Origin: Rheum nobile
Taxonomy: Eukaryota > Streptophyta > Magnoliopsida > Caryophyllales > Polygonaceae
DNA length: 64,000 nucleotides
Direction: 5' to 3'
Assembly (NCBI GenBank): GCA_027886185.1
Contig: WOAB01000619.1
Location: forward strand, 8,804,001-8,868,000
Positions 54,948-64,000 of this stretch are shown here, in pieces. Each line of letters begins with the position of its first letter. Positions within the stretch are counted from its first letter, which is position 1. The notes beneath the pieces were generated by a model. It did no database searches. It was given only the letters and a program-made list of their open reading frames with translations, and had not been told where the DNA came from. Position numbers and translations under genes: made by a program.

Positions 54948-57662
54948 TTGCCCGCTAGTGTTGTCTCCTTGCTCCAGGAATTTGTGGATATCATGCCGGA
55001 TGACTTACCCCAAGGCTTACCCCCTGTCCGCAGCATAGAGCACCAGATTGACTTGGTTCCTGGTGCTTCATTGCCCAACCAAGCCGCCTACCGCGCCGGC
55101 CCCGAGGAAACAAAGGAGTTACAACGGCAAGTCTAGGAACTCTTGGATCGTGGCTACGTGAGGGAGAGCTTGAGCAATTGCGTCGTGCATGTCATTTTGG
55201 TGCCCAGGAAAGATGGCTCTTGGCAGATGTGTGTAGACTGTCGCGCCATCAACCAAATAACTGTGAAGTACCGCCATGCCATCCCTCGCCTTGATGACAT
55301 GTTGGACGAGCTCCATGGTGCCACGCTCTTCTCCAAAATTGACTTGAAGAGTGGGTATCACCATATTCGAATGAAGGAGGGAGATGAATGGAAGACGACG
55401 TTTAAGACTAAGTATGGTCTTTATGAATGGCTCGTCATGCCATTTGGACTCACTAATGCCCCAAGTACTTTCATGCGTTTGATGAATCATGTCTTGAGAC
55501 AATATTTGGGAAAATTTGTAGTGGTCTATTTTGATGACATCCTAGTCTATTCTCGTAGTCTAGATGATCATGTAAAGCACCTTAGGCTTGTGTTAGAGTG
55601 CTTGAGAAAAGAGCAGCTGTATGCCAATCTTGGCAAATGTCGTTTCTGCTCCGACACTACAGTTTTCCATGGGTTTATTGTGTCTAAGGATGGTTTGAGA
55701 GTGGATGGGGACAAGGTCCGTTCTATTAGAGAATGGCCGACACCGTCCAACCCGACCATGGTAAGATCTTTCCTAGGGTTGGCTGGTTTCTACAGAAGGT
55801 TCGTGTGCAACTTCAACTCCATTGCCGCTCCGCCTCATGAACTCACAAAGAAAGGAGCTACGGTTGTGTGGCTTGACAGCCATGAGCAGGCCTTCCAAGC
55901 CTTGAAGAAGGCCCTTTGCAACGCGCCTCTCCTCCAGCTTCCAGACTTCACCAAGCGGTTTGAGGTCGAATATGATGCTTCCAACATAGACATTGGCGGC
56001 GTGCTTCAACAAGACAAGAAGCCAATTGCCTACTTTAGTGAGAAGCTCACCGGGGCCACATTGAACTACCCCACTTATGATAAAGAGCTCTACGCTCTTG
56101 TCCGGGTCTTCAAGATGTGGCAGCACTACATTTGGCCGCGTAAAATTGTCATTCACTCTGACCATGTTGCGCTTAGATACTTGAAGAGCCAAGCCACTCT
56201 CGGCCGCTTCCATGCTAGATGGGTCGAATTCATGGAGACCTTCCCCTATGTAGTCGTCCACAAGAAAGGTAAAGAGAATGTGATAGCCAACGCCATTTCT
56301 CGCAAGTATAATCTTCTCACTCATCTTCAAACTAAGGTTTTAGGCTTTGCTTTAATTAAGGATTTATATTTGCTTGATGCCTACTTTAAACCTATATTTG
56401 AGCAATGCCTTAGGGACCGAGAGTTTGACACCTTTTTCATCAATGAGGGTTATTTGTACAAAGCTGGCCATCTATGTATCCCTAGTTCCTCCGTTAGGAC
56501 CCTCCTCATTAAAGAGGCACATGATGGCCGAGGCCACTTTGGGATTTCAAAAACCTTGGCTGCTTTGAGGGAACACTTCTTTTGGCCTCACATGACTACA
56601 CATGTCACTAGGTTTTGCAAGAGTTGTGTTGTTTGCCAACGGGCTAAGGCTAGCTCGAGCCCTTATGGTCTTTACACTCCACTGCCCATTTCGGTCGCTC
56701 CTTGGGAAGACTTATCCATGGACTTTATCACAAGTTTTCCTCTATCTCGAAGGGGTAAGGATTCTGTATTTGTTTTCGTGGACAGGTTTTCTAAGATGGC
56801 CTATTTTGTAGCTTGTAAGACGACACACAATACCACAGACATAGATGACCCTTTCTTTGATAATTGGTGCGCTTACATGGGATTCCTAAGACTATTGTTA
56901 GTGATAGGGATATGAAATTTGTTGGACACTTTTGTAGAACACTTTGGGGAAAGCTAGGAACACAACTCCTCTTTTCTACTAGCTATCACCCCTAGACGGA
57001 TGGCCAAACTGAGGTCACAAACCGAACTTTAGGATCCCTCCTTAGGACCATGCTCAAGGCCAATCCCATGTGTTAGGAGGACTTACTATCTATTGTTGAG
57101 TTTTCCTATAACGGGTCCAGGCACTCGGCAACAAAATTGACGTCGGCCGCAACCCTTTGATGTCGCTTGACATGTTGTTGCGCCCGATGAAGGACCAAGA
57201 GCATGTCACCGCCGCCAATCGTGCCGAGCAGGTCCAAGAGCTACACTGCCGCACATGTGCCCAGTTTGAGCGACGGGTTCGCAATATGCCGTTCAGCATA
57301 ACAAAGGCCGCCGCAAGCTCATTTTCTCTCCAGGTGACTTGGTTTGGGTCCCTTTATGCAAGGATAGGTTCCCCGCCAGGCGAAAATCAAAGCTTGCCCC
57401 CCGAGGCGATGGCCCGTCCAAGATTGTCAAGGCCATCATCGACAATGCCTATGAGGTCGACCTTCCTCCGGATTTTGGTGTCCATGCCACCTTCAATGTG
57501 GCTGATCTCCAGCTTTATGTCGAGCCAGAGTTTGATGACGGTGAAGCGGGGACGCTTCACAGCCAAGTGGGGGAGGGTGATGCGACCCTGCCCTCTATGT
57601 CCGCCGCTGAAGAGGAGAAGGCCATGGGCCTTCGGTCACTTGGGCATGTCACCAGGTCGTGA
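54948..57662 (+). pseudogene. Chromovirus RT, RNase H and integrase
   Basis: The RT finger region begins at 54948 and continues in the same frame across a TAG at 55134-55136 into a 590-codon open stretch (55143-56915). That stretch has RT with YFDD at 55527-55538, RNase H with EYDAS near 55968 and HSDHVALRYL, the integrase HHCC finger (HDGRGH and CKSCVVC), and the first catalytic Asp in MDFITSFP near 56718. A one-base shift near 56867 moves the second Asp block (SDRDMKF, 56906-56926) out of frame, and stops follow. The integrase C-terminus (PRGDGPSKIVKAIIDNAYEV) is in the frame 57339-57662, which runs into the 3' LTR. CRM-like by motif resemblance. Confidence 0.9.
57565..57577 (+). other. Chromovirus polypurine tract
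   Basis: AGTGGGGGAGGG-type purine run directly before the LTR start TGATGCG; it lies within coding sequence, as is usual where pol overlaps the 3' LTR. Confidence 0.8.
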
Positions 57663-58486
57663 GCCAAGGCCATCATCTAGGCCACTCAATCTCTGGTCAC
57701 GCGCCTCGTCGCCAACCAAGGCGCGCCCGAAGCCGTGTCCCCGCTTGTGCTCCTCGCCATGCTCAGCGACACTGCCGAGCCACAATCGGGCCCACTGCCC
57801 TCCGAGCCTGGCGCGCCACCCACAGAGACCATCATGACCTAGCTGAAAGTCGCGTTCAACTTTTGCCTCACTCGCACCGCGTCATGGCCTTCGCCAATGC
57901 CTTGTCGCCGCGCATGCCTCGCCAGCATCCAAGACTGGCGCCTATCCCTAGTTAAGACATTTAGAGGTTCATTCTTTCCTGTTTTAGACATTACTATTTT
58001 GAGCTTTCTAGTTATGTAATTTCTTCTTTGGGTGTGCGCTCCACTTGTGTCGAGTGGGCTAGCCCATTAGGCGGGTCTCAGCCCATCTAAGCACCCGCGC
58101 CTTTATAAGGCCAATTCGGCTGTCCTTGTAATGGTTACGTCATATTTTTAATTCAAGTTAAGTGTTGAGTAAGTTATTTCCTTCTTCTTGAGTTTGACGT
58201 CAAATTGCTTCTCAAAACCTATCTTTCGCCATCATCGCCGGTAGTCGCTACTACCTACACCTCCGATCGACGCTTTGATCCTTTGCCACTTGTCACTTCA
58301 AGCAACCTCGAGTGCCAAGTGCTATGCCCACTAGAGTAACCAAGGTTGTGTTATCCCTTTAACTTCGCACCCGATCTACTTCGCTTCCACCTCACGAACC
58401 TCAGTCAAGACGATAGCAACCAAGCACAAGGCCTAGATCCGCTCATCGTCGGCAACCTTGACCGCATCAAGGCCAAGGACGCATCA
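57578..58486 (+). repeat. Chromovirus 3' LTR
   Basis: 909 bp, uninterrupted; reference for the split left LTR (906 bp when the insertion and one TSD copy are ignored). Followed by the TSD TCTGT. Confidence 0.92.
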
Positions 58487-60276
58487 TCTGTCTTTTCAGC
58501 ATCAGAACATTCTAATGATGATTGGATTGTTGACAGTGGAGGCTCGTATCATATGACATCTTATTATGATGTTTTGGTTCATCCTCGACCTTCTAATCAT
58601 CCTATGCATATTATTTTACCTGATGCCTTAACAAAGACAGTGCATAGGGTTAGTGATGTACAACTCAGTGATGCATTGTTGTTTAAGGATGTTTTGTATG
58701 TTCGAAAGTTCAAGTATAACTTACTGTCACTAAGTAAGTTAGTCAACACTAGACATTTGAGTGCACATTTTCATATGGAGTATTGCTTGTTGCAGTACCA
58801 TTTGAGTAAGGAATATATGTCCATAGGACAAGGTGTGGGAGGCTTGTACCAGATCAAGATTAAGCATAGAAATCCAAAGTCATATTCATCTTTTGTTTCT
58901 TTGAATAAAAGCACATATAAATTGCATTGTAACAGTGTTGATAACTATGAATTTTCTTTGCTTCATAAGTGGATGGGCCATGTTTTTGTTTTCAAGATTC
59001 TTAATATGCCTTGCTATAAAGGTCAAATGCATGACAATTTTATGTGTGAAACATGTTCTTTAGCCAAATTCACAGATTGCCTTGTCCTTTTAGTGTAAGT
59101 CATGTTGTGCATTTATTTGGGCCTCATTCGGCATTGACAATATTATTCATTAAAATATATTTTAATGGTTTGAAAGTGAAAATATGTATTTGGAGTTAAT
59201 CTCATAATAGTCACAACTTTCAAGGTGTTCTTGTATCTTCTTTTCTTGTACTACTTATCTATCAACAATGTATTTTTAAAAATAATCATATTATAATATA
59301 TAATGATCAGTTGCCGAACATACCCTTGATTTGGTTCATGTTAATGTATGGGGGCTATATAGAGTGGCTTCCCGTGATGGTTGCAAGTACTTCTTAACAT
59401 TGGTGGATGACCACAATCGAAGTACTTAGTCCTATTTGTTACCTGATAAAGAGAGAGTTAGAGATGTTCTTGATAGCTTTATTCTGTATATCAAGACACA
59501 TTTTAGAGAACAAATTAAGGTTTTCCGTTTAGATAATGGGGAAAATATAGTTAATTCTGAGTGTCAATACTTGTCTTCTCGTCATGGAATCATACATCGA
59601 AAAACTATGGTTTACATGCCTCAGTAAAATGGGATTGTTGAGAGGAAGCATAGGCATTTGTTGGACACTGCTAGAGCTTTGCGTCTCTAGGAAGGTTTGC
59701 CACCAAATTTTGATAGAGATTACATGGTTATACCCACTTACATCATCAATAAAATGTTGTCTTCCATTCTTTATTGGAAAACTCCTTATAAGGTACTATT
59801 TTCTAAATTGACATGTTATGACAACGTACATGAGGGTATTTGGGTGCTTGTGTTATGCATTTGTTGCACCAAAAGATAGTGATAAGATGCAGCCTAAAGG
59901 AAGGAAGTGTATATTCATAGGCTATCCTCCTAATCACAAAGGTAATAAGCTGTAAGATCTTCACACACAGAACATCTTCTTGAGCAAAGATATTGTCATT
60001 CATGAAGTCGTTTTTCCTTTCCTTGACCACCCTTCCATACCTGATGAACCTCATCCTTCCCTTCATCATATCTCTCCTCCCTTGGATGATGATGCATATG
60101 ATTTTACTCCAATTTTTCATCCACAAGTATCATATTATCTACCTTTTCCTTCAGCAATAGTTGATTCTTCTGCTTTACCTATTATAGAGCAGCCTCTTCC
60201 TTCCCTAAGGAGGTCACATAGAACATGCACTCCCCCTATTTGGCATGAAGAATATGTGGTCAACAAAGTGTTGTGA
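58487..60276 (+). pseudogene. Outer Ty1/copia element, protease to integrase end (right of the nested insertion)
   Basis: Protease site DSGGSYHM near 58532 (the family usually has DSGASDHM), the pre-integrase finger with CETCSLAK, then after a small insertion at 59119-59325 the integrase core: VNVWGLYRVA, RLDNGE, and VERKHRHL in a different frame. The linker before RT is visible (LRRSHRTCTPPIWH, about 60206-60247). The sequence then stops being copia; RT and RNase H are not in the window. Many stops and frameshifts. This is the oldest layer of the nest. Confidence 0.85.
59119..59325. mobile_element. MITE-like insertion, 207 bp, in copia integrase
   Basis: It separates two adjacent copia codon blocks. 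Ends GGGCCTCATTCGGCA and, inverted, GGGTATGTTCGGCAA are imperfect TIRs. Flanks share TT only. Related in end sequence to 36715-36896. Confidence 0.65.
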
Positions 60277-61300
60277 TCACTTGGTTTTCCATGAGCAAGT
60301 AGTTGGCGGTCCACACAGAACCAACTTCGGCTCGTCTCTCCCGAAGACCTCTCTCCCCGTTCCCTGCCGGCTGATCCGGTCACGCCAGACTCCATCCGGT
60401 CCTGAGCTCCAACCTGAAAAAGAACAGAGTCTCGAGGGTGACCCAGGGCTTGCCACTCCAACGCTCAAGTCAGTGCTCAACTCGCGAATGGGGCATAAAG
60501 ACAGGTAGAGTCTAGAGTACGGTGGAGCAAAAATGGCGAAGAGAGTAAAAAAGGGCGAGAGTTTCAGTTTTAGCCGATGAGGTGGGAGAGAGAGGCCAAC
60601 CAAAGAAAGGGTCGAGAGTTTCAGTGTTAGCCGATGAGGTAGTTGAGGCCAGATGGTCCTTTTGTTGCGCAGCTGGCCCATGCCGAGAGGAGGGTTCTCG
60701 GACTGCATAGCCGAGTAGGGTCGGGAGGAGCCGGTAGGGTGGAGCGGGAAGATGAGTCGTGGACCATGTAGCCAGATCGAGCCAAAGTAAAGCCGTTATG
60801 GTCTTGCTCTGAGTTGGGCCGTATTGCTAAATGGGCTTTTCTCTTATTTGGGCCGCGCATTTGGGTCGGGCTAAATCTGACTCCCACACAGCCCCTCAAG
60901 CCACGCGATCGAGGTCCTATCCGGCCAAGGAGCTTGATCTTCAAAGGCATCGGATGGCTTGGTATGGTCGCGAAATTCCTCAACTGGCCGCGAAGAGGGG
61001 GACTGTTTCTCTCGCCATTATTGTAAGGCATGCAGTAGGCCTCACGCGTCCCATCTAGAAGAGCGACTATAAAAAGGACGGTGTTTCTTCACATCTTGCT
61101 CAGATATCTCTTTTTTCTTTTCTCAGATTGCTCAAAAAACTTGCTTCAGTACTTGCTTCAAACACTTCCTCTAGATAATTGCTCTTATACTTGCTCTTAC
61201 TCTTGCTTCCTTCCTTGCAGTTTCTTGCTTTCCTGGGTTCCTTGAACCAAACACAAATCCACTTGCTTCTTCTCTTTCCCTTTGCAGATGGCTAGGCCAT
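60270..61300 (+). repeat. LTR-like promoter region, unassigned
   Basis: TGTTGTGATCACTTGG at 60270 interrupts the copia frame. Downstream lies a GC-richer leader and a TATA box (CTATAAAAAGG, 61067-61077), a layout typical of an LTR. A segment of about 30 bp (AGTTTCAG...TAGCCGATGAGGT) occurs twice, near 60560 and 60612. No second LTR, clear primer site or TSD was found, so the call is tentative. Confidence 0.3.
61067..61077 (+). promoter_or_regulatory. Candidate TATA box
   Basis: CTATAAAAAGG followed about 30 bp downstream by a pyrimidine-rich start region (CTTCACATCTTGCTC). Confidence 0.45.
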
Positions 61301-62299
61301 ATAGTGGTCGGAGGGACGGGATCCCCTTCGAGCCGGGAGGACATCGGCACTCTGCGCCTGCAAATTGCAATGCCAGGTTATGCCGGCAGCATCGTGTGAA
61401 GTCTATATGAATGTGGCTCTGAGTGCTTGTGGGTCGTTGCCTCTTATTCTCCTCCTTAATCCCTCCTCTAGAAGGGACGGGAGCACTTCAGGTAGAGGTG
61501 CTTTAAATAAGGTGGATTGTGGCCGACGTCCCTCAGGACACTCTTGGCTTTGGAGCGTCGCGGCCGCCTAGACAAGAAGGACAAATCACCTTCCAACCCA
61601 GGGGATGTGGGGCGAAGTGGAGCAGGGGTCGTGAGGGTAGCGTTTTGCTTCCCTGCGAATGGAAGGGCCCTTCTTCGCCTTGCCAACTTCCAGGCCGTGG
61701 TGCATAGGGTGGTTGTGGCACTTGAGGCCGAGGGTGGGGGTGTGCCCTGGTGACACCATGTGGTTGGGGAAGAGAAGTTGCTCCTCGGAGACTCCCGAGT
61801 CAGAGGGAGTCAAGCTGGCCTGCTTCTCCATCTCCACGGGATCTCCTTGCATCTTTCCCTCTGCGGGTCTTGCCACCTCTTCGGGCTTGGGGTGGAGCAT
61901 GAGGGAACATGAGTCATGTTCACGTTCACCTCGAATCCCCAGGCTTGTAACTTCCGTGGGGGCCTTAGAGCTCGCGGCTGGTGACAGCGCTCGCCTTCCT
62001 TCTCATCCTCAGTCTCCTTCTTTACTAGATTCTTTTTTGTATATCCGCGGCCGAAACAGGCTGACTACTTCTAATCCCTCCTTGCAATCTTGATCGATTC
62101 TTCCCTTCTCTTTCTTGCTAGATTCTTCCCTTCTCTTTCTTGCATTTTTTTCCTTTGCTTGTCAGTCGAGAGGAAAACCCTCGCTTAGGGCGAAACGATC
62201 TTGCCCGTAGCGTTCCACCGTCATCGCCTCTTTTATTCTAGCTTTGCAGCGATCCTTTCTCTTCTTCATTCTAACACCGTTGAGCTTGCTCGTGGCAGA
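61301..62299. other. Unassigned sequence downstream of the LTR-like region
   Basis: Several overlapping ORFs of 60-140 codons on both strands; none carries a motif I recognise, and the frames do not connect. A 30-bp segment (GATTCTTCCCTTCTCTTTC) is repeated in tandem near 62096-62150. Confidence 0.35.
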
Positions 62300-63146
62300 T
62301 ATGGGTGAGCAAAAGTATCCGATCCGGCCGACCCGATCTGATAACCCGCCAATCCGAACCCTAAAAGTTTGTATCCGAAAACATCCGTTTAATTTTTATC
62401 TGAATCCGATCCGATCCGGGTGATTTTTCCGGATACTTGGACCGGATACGGATCGGGATATTTTGCTTATCGGATATCCGGAAATCCGGTACTATTAATA
62501 TATAAGATATATATGTTTTTATAACTAATATACAATGTTTAATTAGTTTAGAATGATCTCAAAATGGTGCTTGTACATTTTTAAGTAATTAAACCACTTC
62601 AATTCTCCCATACAACATTTCTTATTTTATTCCTTTTAATAAAATACAACCTTGATTATTATTCTTATAAAATTAAAATCCTAACTCATGTACTAAGTAT
62701 CGTCTTACTAAACAGAGCAAATATGTTTTTTTGTCAAGACTAAGTGTTCATCATTGAAATGAATTTTGATTATATAAGTTAAAGCTACGACTTTATATAT
62801 ACTTGCCAATTTCTCTTGTTATATAATATATACGTTTATGGTTTTCAATCTGAAAAGGTTGTCAGGTTTAATTGTTTGAAAACATTACAGGGAATTGCAA
62901 ATGGTGGTAATGTTTGACATTTAGTTGCACTTTGCGGATTGTTAGTTTTGATTGAATTAAAAAAAGTAATATTTTGATTTAATTTTTAATAGATTTTCTA
63001 GTAACCGGATAATTTGGATATCCGAGTCGAATATCCGATCCGATCCGGATAATATTTACCGGATACGGATAGGAGTTTTGTGAATATTTTTTTTCGGATA
63101 TCCGACATACCGGACCGGATCGGATATATCCGTTTGCTCACCCCTA
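62300..63146. mobile_element. Non-autonomous hAT-type element, 847 bp
   Basis: The ends TATGGGTGAGCAAA and, inverted, TAGGGGTGAGCAAA are near-matching TIRs. The 8-bp direct duplication GTGGCAGA flanks both (62292-62299, 63147-63154), the hallmark of hAT elements. Subterminal zones are dense in CCGGAT/ATCCGG and CCGATCC words, as hAT transposase-binding regions often are. The interior is AT-rich and non-coding. Confidence 0.92.
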
Positions 63147-63189
63147 GTGGCAGAGGCGAGTTCACAACTTTTGCTAATGCATCTCAATA

Positions 63190-63960
63190 AAATATGCTAT
63201 TTATTAAATCGATTCTAGATGACATCACCATAAGATCAGGGTTATCTATTAGCTACTACAAAAGTACATTCTACACTTCCTGCAATATCACAAGCCAACA
63301 ATCTATCTCTCTAGCGAATATATTAAACATTCAAGTAACAAAACAAATGGAACAATACATTGGTATTCCAATTATTCGTGGAAGAGTGAAAAACTCAATG
63401 TTTGCATATTGCGTTCTCAGTATTAAAAAACAAACTTGATCGATGGAAAGAAAACTCTCTAATCTCTATATTAAGCAGGTCAAAGTATAATGATTCAATC
63501 CAATATATTGTCAAAAGTAATTACTTAATGCAATCTTTTCATCCCTAAAAAACTATTTTTAAGGACATTGACAATATAAACAAAGATTTTTTTTGGAAAA
63601 CATTCATCCCAAACCACCACCCTCTCGTTAGTTGGGATAAAATCTGTCAGCCTAAAGCAATTGGGGGGCTAGGTTTTCAAAGTAGGAAGATATTAACAAA
63701 GCTATGCAGGTGAAACTACTTTGGAAACTGCTAACTAAACCAGATAGTATGTGGGTCTGACTAATTACGGAAAAATACTTAGGGTGTTCAGCCCTCTTGT
63801 CTTACAAGAAGAAACCAACAAACTCATGGCAATTTTCTCGACTACTACAAATTCGTGACATATTCAAAGCTGGTATCCTCTAGCAACTAGGCAACGGTAA
63901 GGATATCAACTTCTGGACTGGTCACTGGATTCTGATTGTATGCCAGATACTTATTCACAC
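63190..63960 (+). pseudogene. Plant LINE (L1-type) remnant, RT C-terminal region
   Basis: Plus-strand frames give SGLSISYYKST, YIGIPIIRGR, then after a frameshift KLDRWKEN, SWDKICQPKAIGGLGF and, near the end, GNGKDINFWTGHW. These are in the order found in the RT thumb and following zinc-finger-like region of plant L1-type LINEs. Multiple stops and shifts. It continues past the right edge. Confidence 0.8.
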
Positions 63961-64000
63961 CAACAAGACCTCACAACTAAAGTTTCGTATTTCATTACAC

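Larger units (their letters stand above)
41871..58486 (+). mobile_element. Ty3/gypsy chromovirus (CRM-like), split by a nested element
   Basis: The LTRs begin TGATGCGACCCTG and end GCATCA: left LTR 41871-42356 plus 50488-50907, interrupted by the element at 42357-50482; right LTR 57578-58486. The 5-bp TSD TCTGT is at 41866-41870 and 58487-58491. Initiator-Met primer site at 50910-50921; polypurine tract just before 57578. Interior: gag, protease, RT, RNase H and integrase in that order, all degenerate. RT and integrase motifs resemble the CRM clade; no separate chromodomain is seen, and the pol frame runs into the 3' LTR, as CRM elements can do. By eye the LTRs differ at roughly 5% of sites. 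Confidence 0.9.

Noticed and set aside
61659..62093. 144-codon plus-strand ORF as a gene
   Set aside because: Overlaps several equally long ORFs in other frames, has no motif and no supporting codon or promoter context.

Overview
This window is a repeat-packed stretch of a flowering-plant nuclear genome, probably a eudicot. I infer this from plant-specific transposon lineages: Sirevirus-like Ty1/copia, Athila-like and chromovirus Ty3/gypsy, a FAR1/MULE-type Mutator element, hAT and plant LINE remnants. Bases are AT-rich outside the elements. There is no operon, phage or bacterial structure. I find no convincing host gene; every recognisable coding segment belongs to a mobile element, and almost all are broken by stops or frameshifts.

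Layout. 1-1057: end of an Athila-type LTR. 1239-3077: minus-strand Del/Tekay-like LTR. 3397-12933: minus-strand Sirevirus-like element (LTRs 1136 bp each, target duplication CATGT) with a chimeric gag/pol and an extra ORF in the env position. It sits in a remnant LTR of a low-coding LTR family whose better copy spans 14425-23453. That copy hosts a gag-only gypsy derivative (18763-22082, TSD TATAT). 23500-26794: a minus-strand copia 5' end interrupted by a plus-strand copia that has lost its RT (23715-26456). 28636-34898: a Mutator-like element with TIRs, three genes and five arrays of a palindrome at an exact 24-bp period. 34899-40980: AT-rich sequence, a MITE-like element, a degenerate element with a 21-22 bp-period motif array, and tRNA-like sequences. 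40985-60276: three-level nest. A dead copia is split by a CRM-like chromovirus (41871-58486, TSD TCTGT), whose left LTR is split by a gag-protease Athila-like element (42357-50482, TSD CTAGC). 60270-62299: LTR-like, unassigned. 62300-63146: non-autonomous hAT (TSD GTGGCAGA). 63190-64000: LINE remnant.

The Mutator-like element is the most interesting unit. A GRF zinc-finger gene and a transposase gene diverge from its left half, and a third, unknown gene starts at the right end and runs inwards. Near-perfect 15-bp palindromes spaced exactly 24 bp apart abut both TIRs and also sit in the divergent promoter region and the first introns of two genes. Several unrelated elements here also carry their own short motif at 20-22 bp (about two helical turns) or 17-19 bp spacing. 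I know of no described family for this, but could not search.
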